From contig NZ_JAPDPH010000018.1 in the NCBI RefSeq assembly GCF_026013475.1, forward strand, positions 1 through 57,158: a stretch of DNA of 57,158 nt, read 5' to 3'. Position 1 is the first letter of the stretch. Every line of letters begins with the position of its first letter. Under the pieces are notes generated by a model. It searched no databases, was not told where the DNA came from, and saw only the letters and a list, made by a program, of their open reading frames with translations. The DNA comes from Micromonospora yasonensis. Its GTDB lineage: Bacteria; Actinomycetota; Actinomycetes; Mycobacteriales; Micromonosporaceae. Position numbers and translations under genes: made by a program. Of this stretch, positions 54,324-57,158 are shown piece after piece.

Positions 54324-54591
54324 GGTCGGCCGTCCTTTCACCGGCCGACGCGATCCGGGCCAACGCGCCCCACAGCGCCGCGGTCAGGCCGGCCCGGTCG
54401 ACCAACATCCGTAGCAGGGTGTCCGTTCAAATGAGCGCTCTTGGGTGCACCTGCTGCCGCGCCTTGCGGTGAAGCCGTCCCGGTCTTACCCGCGTTCGGC
54501 GTAGGCGCGGGCTGTCCGTCGCGGAGTGTCGGCGAGGCTGTCGGAGTCCAGGTTGGCGCCGAGGGCGGTCAGGAACGCCGTCGGGTGTCCT
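54324..54591. other. Gene-poor stretch with a possible transposase relic
   Basis: No intact gene. On the minus strand, 54345-54420 reads LLRMLVDRAGLTAALWGALA, similar to the start of IS1380-type transposases, too short to be sure. The rest shows no structure. Confidence 0.3.
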
Positions 54592-54620
54592 CGGCCGCGG
54601 CCGGGTCCCGGCCGCGGCCG
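54592..54620. terminator. Hairpin terminator between convergent genes
   Basis: CGGCCGCGGCCGGG (54592-54605) and CCCGGCCGCGGCCG (54607-54620) pair perfectly over 14 bp with a one-base centre, so the working loop will be slightly larger. It lies 35 bases after the stop of the minus-strand DUF2231 operon and could end both directions. Confidence 0.5.
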
Positions 54621-54654
54621 TTGTCGGACTGCCCGCAGTGGGGTCACCGTCAGG

Positions 54655-55050
54655 TCAGCTGCTGCCTACCCCGAGGGCGGCCAGCAGCACCAGGACCAGG
54701 GTTGTGGCGGCGAACAGGCCGTGCCCGACCACGACGGGGACCGGGAAGCGGGATTCGGCGGTGCCGGCGCGGCGGGCCGGGATCCAGCGGGCCAGCATCG
54801 TGAACCCGAGCAGTGCCACCGGCAGCAGCAGCCCGAACGCCACCCACGCGAGAGCGGTCTTGTCCACGGCGAGGTAGACGATCCACAGCACCAGGCCGAT
54901 CGCGGCGAGGGCGAAGTGGCCGAGCACCAGGCCGGGGGCCAGCCGGGTGCCGCTGTCGGGTCGGTGCCCGCCCCGGGAGATCCAGATGCCCAGCATGACG
55001 AACCCGCCGACGGCGGTGACCAGCCAGGTGATCAGTGCGGCGACAGCCAT
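54655..55050 (-). CDS. Small membrane protein (131 aa) in a DUF2231 operon
   Basis: ATG 55050 is preceded by AAAGGAGGAAAGGG, one of the strongest ribosome sites here. About four membrane spans: VAALITWLVTAVGGFVMLGIW, GLVLGHFALAAIGLVLWIVY, LAWVAFGLLLPVALLGFTML and VVVGHGLFAATTLVLVLLAA. Conserved His residues sit at GLVLGHF and VVVGHGL. No named family recognised. Its ATG shares one base with the stop of the DUF2231 gene (TGATG), so the two are coupled. Confidence 0.7.
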   Translation of the reverse strand: MAVAALITWLVTAVGGFVMLGIWISRGGHRPDSGTRLAPGLVLGHFALAAIGLVLWIVYLAVDKTALAWVAFGLLLPVALLGFTMLARWIPARRAGTAESRFPVPVVVGHGLFAATTLVLVLLAALGVGSS

Positions 55051-55604
55051 CAGACCCTTTCCTCCTTTGAAGTGGTGGACTTGCTTGTGGTGGTGCGGGT
55101 GTAGCCGGCTGCCTGGGTCGCCTCGTCGGCCACCCGCACGCCGTAGTGGTAGGCCAGCTTCCCGCCCAGATACCCGGCCACCCCCAACCCGGCCAGAGCT
55201 ACGGCGGACAGGGCCAGCGGTATCCAGCCCACCGGCCCGGCGGCTGCTCCGCCGCGGATGATGAAGCCGACCGCGTACAGGACGGTGACGCCCAGGTTGA
55301 TCGACATGTGCACCAGGCCGGTCCGGAACGCCTTGGTGCCCGTGGGGATGGCGAACAGGTCCAGGAACCCGAACATCGCTGCCGCCAGCGCGCTGAGCAC
55401 CCCGAGTGCGATCAGCCACCGCGAGCCCTGGGTCAAGAACCCCGGATTCGGGATCAGGTGTGAGGCGATGTCGAAGACGAAGCTGGCGATCCACGTCCCG
55501 ATCGGCACCGCCACCAGTGCCGGGTGCAGCGGATGCCCGTATCTGCCGGCCAGCCCGGTCACCGGCCGTTTGGCCTGCTCCATGGCCCGTTCCACGCCGT
55601 CCAC
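55050..55604 (-). CDS. DUF2231 membrane protein
   Basis: 184 residues with the signature YGHPLHPALVAVPIGTWIAS (the HPLHP motif with metal-ligand-like His residues), followed by spans FDIASHLIP, LIALGVLSALAAAMFGFLDL and ALSAVALAGLGVAGYLGGKLAYHYGVRV. DUF2231 proteins are four-span membrane proteins of unknown role, sometimes tied to redox or stress. GTG 55604 is the outermost start; GTG 55595 and ATG 55583 are alternatives. GGGTAC on the minus strand at 55650-55655 resembles a SigB-type -10 box. Confidence 0.8.
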   Translation of the reverse strand: MDGVERAMEQAKRPVTGLAGRYGHPLHPALVAVPIGTWIASFVFDIASHLIPNPGFLTQGSRWLIALGVLSALAAAMFGFLDLFAIPTGTKAFRTGLVHMSINLGVTVLYAVGFIIRGGAAAGPVGWIPLALSAVALAGLGVAGYLGGKLAYHYGVRVADEATQAAGYTRTTTSKSTTSKEERV

Positions 55605-56029
55605 CTCCCAGCAATTTCACCAACCGGCGCTATCGTTAATGTCCATCCTGTACCCTGCGGTCGGCAATTTCAATAGCATGGATTGGTGTTATTGTCGGTG
55701 GGGTGACGGTGCACCATCCAACCGATCGAGCAGGTCGAGCCGGCTAACGTAGGCGACGCTGGTGGTGCGGGCAGCTCGGTGCGGACCTGCCAGCTGGGCG
55801 GGCGAACCGCCGGCGCCTGCCCGATGGGCCAGCCGGCAGTGCATGGGCGACGAGCCCGCAGACTATCGCTCGCTTCAGTGGCGGCGAGGTGGCACCGTGG
55901 CGGGTCAGGATGAGGCAGCGAGTGGCGCGCCATGGCTGGCGTGGAAAACGAAGCCGATCAGTGCCGTGGCGCAGGCCGGCGTACGGCGGCGATCGGCGAC
56001 CCTCGACTGCGCCAAGCGCGACTCGCCGG
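55605..56029. other. Intergenic region, no supported gene
   Basis: About 425 bases. The left end (55620-55690) is AT-richer and should hold the DUF2231 promoter, including the GGGTAC box. The remaining sequence gives only Arg/Pro/Ala-rich frames typical of non-coding high-GC DNA. Confidence 0.4.
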
Positions 56030-56614
56030 TCAGCTCCACCACCCGCGCCGCCCCGGACGCCAACCTGTGCGCGTCCCACCACGCCGCCTGCCGATGTACG
56101 CCATGGGATAGATCACCTCACGGGTTCGTTGGTCGGCCGTCTCAACCGACAGGCGCATCGGCACCGGATCAGGCTTGACGGAGCAGTGAACGACAACCTG
56201 GACGTCTATCACGCCTACCTCGCCAGGACGCAACCGGCGAAACGGAGCGGTGGCATCGATCACTGTGCCGGGGAGGCGTGCTCCAACCGTGCGAACCGTA
56301 ACCGGCTGCGGACCAGCGTTGACCACCGTCAGTTGCGCGTTGAACTGGGCGATGCTGCCGGAGATTTCACCGCCGTCACTTGCCGAGCTGGCTATGACGA
56401 CAACCGCGACAGTGGCAGCCCGCGTTCGTGCGTTGCGTGAGCTCTGTACCTCGGCTATGCCGATACCGCCGATCGCTACGCCAAGGACGAACGCCCCGAT
56501 GGTGTAGGCGCTCGCCGCTCGGTTGATCAGTCTGCGGCGTCGCGGACCCTCATCCGGCTTGACGCGTCCACGGCCACGGTCATCCAGGTCGATGATCGGA
56601 CGTTCCGCCGTCAT
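56030..56614 (-). CDS. Hypothetical membrane-anchored protein (194 aa)
   Basis: From ATG 56614: an acidic/basic N-terminal tail (MTAERPIIDLDDRGRGRVKP), one membrane span (YTIGAFVLGVAIGGIGIAEV), then an extracytoplasmic immunoglobulin-like strand region (AQFNAQLTVVNAGPQPVTVR, RLRPGEVGVIDVQVVVHCSV). The last 15 residues (GGTRTGWRPGRRGWWS) are not protein-like, so the native end may have been lost. Such single-span DUF-type proteins are common in Micromonospora relatives; function unknown. Confidence 0.55.
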   Translation of the reverse strand: MTAERPIIDLDDRGRGRVKPDEGPRRRRLINRAASAYTIGAFVLGVAIGGIGIAEVQSSRNARTRAATVAVVVIASSASDGGEISGSIAQFNAQLTVVNAGPQPVTVRTVGARLPGTVIDATAPFRRLRPGEVGVIDVQVVVHCSVKPDPVPMRLSVETADQRTREVIYPMAYIGRRRGGTRTGWRPGRRGWWS

Positions 56615-56728
56615 TCCGACAGCATGGCGGCCACATCCTGTCGCCGTACAGCCATTCCTACAGCCAAGACTGCCACAAGCGCCGACGCTGCCCGACAACC
56701 ACGGACGGGCTGACCAGGGGAACCGCTA

Positions 56729-56827
56729 CCTGACCAGTTCCTCGACGCACTGTCCGCGTGGATCACCGCCGCGCCCGGCTGGTACAGCAACTTCGGCCGG
56801 GAGCTTCCCGCCGAGAGTGACTGGTGA
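56729..56827 (+). pseudogene. DUF7660-like fragment
   Basis: DQFLDALSAWITAAPGWYSN then FGRELPAESDW and a stop at 56825-56827 matches the FL.AL..Wi..apgWY.NFG.elP....W pattern of DUF7660 proteins, usually around 100 residues. The segment continues neither upstream to a start nor downstream of the usual W, so only about 31 codons are left. Confidence 0.45.
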
Positions 56828-56957
56828 CAGCGGACACGGGAATTTCCTCGTGGACGGACACGACAGCCGGGCCTTGAGGGCAGTCACCGACCGTGATGAG
56901 GTGGGCCCCGAGATCCTGGGCCATGCAGTGTCGCACTCTCGCGCTAGCCTCCGGCCC

Positions 56958-57158
56958 GTGAGTCGTGACGAGCCGCAGCGGCAGTCGCTGGAGGCCGCGT
57001 TGGGCGACGTTGGCCTCGCACGCGTCGAATTCGACGATGTTGCCGGCTGGCTGGCGGCCGCCGGTGCCAGTCCGGTCGATCCGCTAGGAGCCGAGGTCTG
57101 GGTGTTCGACCCGGACCTGACCCAGGTGCTACTGGTACTCCATCCGTGGCGGGGCTGG
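56958..57158 (+). CDS. Nudix-like hydrolase, N-terminal part (runs off the window)
   Basis: GTG 56958 opens a frame to the edge (67 codons): SRDEPQRQSLEAALGDVGLA, then AEVWVFDPDLTQVLLVLHPW RGW. The strand VWVFDPDLTQVLLVLHP..GW followed by the expected P.GG box (off the edge) is how Nudix domains begin. TAGCCT (56945-56950) lies seven bases before GTG, the leaderless layout, the same box as upstream of the poly-Cys leader. The catalytic Nudix box itself is not in the window. Confidence 0.55.
   Translation, partial: MSRDEPQRQSLEAALGDVGLARVEFDDVAGWLAAAGASPVDPLGAEVWVFDPDLTQVLLVLHPWRGW

Noticed and set aside
55744..56178. Overlapping open frames on both strands between the DUF2231 and the single-span protein genes
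   Set aside because: All are Arg/Pro/Ala/Ser-rich with no start context or motif; treated as non-coding.

Overview
The window is high-GC (about 70%) actinomycete DNA. GTG starts, stop/start overlaps of the ATGA/GTGA type, TANNNT boxes 5-7 nt upstream of start codons (leaderless genes) and families such as DUF1684, WYL regulators, SUKH proteins and a HelD-type helicase all fit. The gene style suggests a soil Micromonosporaceae member, but the genus cannot be fixed from the sequence alone. It looks like an accessory chromosomal region: intact operons separated by many decayed gene fragments and insertion-sequence remnants. I saw no tRNA, rRNA, CRISPR array or phage module.

Layout. 1-5.2 kb: SUKH/SMI1-type and other small hypothetical genes, one frameshifted, plus two beta-propeller-like proteins. 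5.7-7.7 kb: a TetM/OtrA-type ribosomal protection gene whose TTG start lies inside an upstream ORF with a much stronger ribosome site; its tail abuts a fragment of a TOTE-system primase. 8.6-14.8 kb: a carboxylate utilisation unit with a tripartite tricarboxylate transporter (tctCBA), a divergent IclR regulator with a near-perfect operator, a class III CoA-transferase and a citryl-CoA-lyase-like enzyme. 15.15-21.15 kb: a leaderless 25-codon ORF ending in Cys-Cys-Cys and a hairpin, then a complete peptide-type ABC importer and a DUF1684 protein; this reads as a cysteine-responsive attenuator. 21.65-27.0 kb: a four-gene unit of DUF4331 secreted protein, class F sortase, membrane TPR protein and NicO-type metal transporter with an EF-hand and a His-rich loop. 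27.0-31.7 kb: a secreted phosphodiesterase/nuclease-like enzyme and a GH3 N-acetylhexosaminidase, flanked by dead genes (LLM oxidoreductase, LUD protein, MarR).

31.9-38.6 kb: an FAD monooxygenase/TetR divergent pair, SUKH and DUF6193-like proteins, an MFS exporter, a YfbM protein and hypothetical genes. 39.6-42.1 kb: a compact, apparently complete RiPP-like cluster: a 26-residue Cys-rich precursor, a perfect 26-bp palindrome, an E1-like (ThiF/MoeB) adenylyltransferase with an N-terminal winged-helix/RRE-like region, and an M50-type membrane protease with a PqqD-like N-terminus. No YcaO, radical SAM or lanthipeptide synthetase is present, so this is the best candidate for an undescribed system. 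43.2-47.3 kb: a HelD/HelR-type RNA-polymerase-associated helicase between two decayed ISAs1-family transposases. 49.0-52.4 kb: two secreted cell-wall enzymes (amidase, GHL10-type hydrolase) sharing the same C-terminal domain. The right end has a WYL regulator/hydrolase pair, a DUF2231 membrane operon and the start of a Nudix gene.
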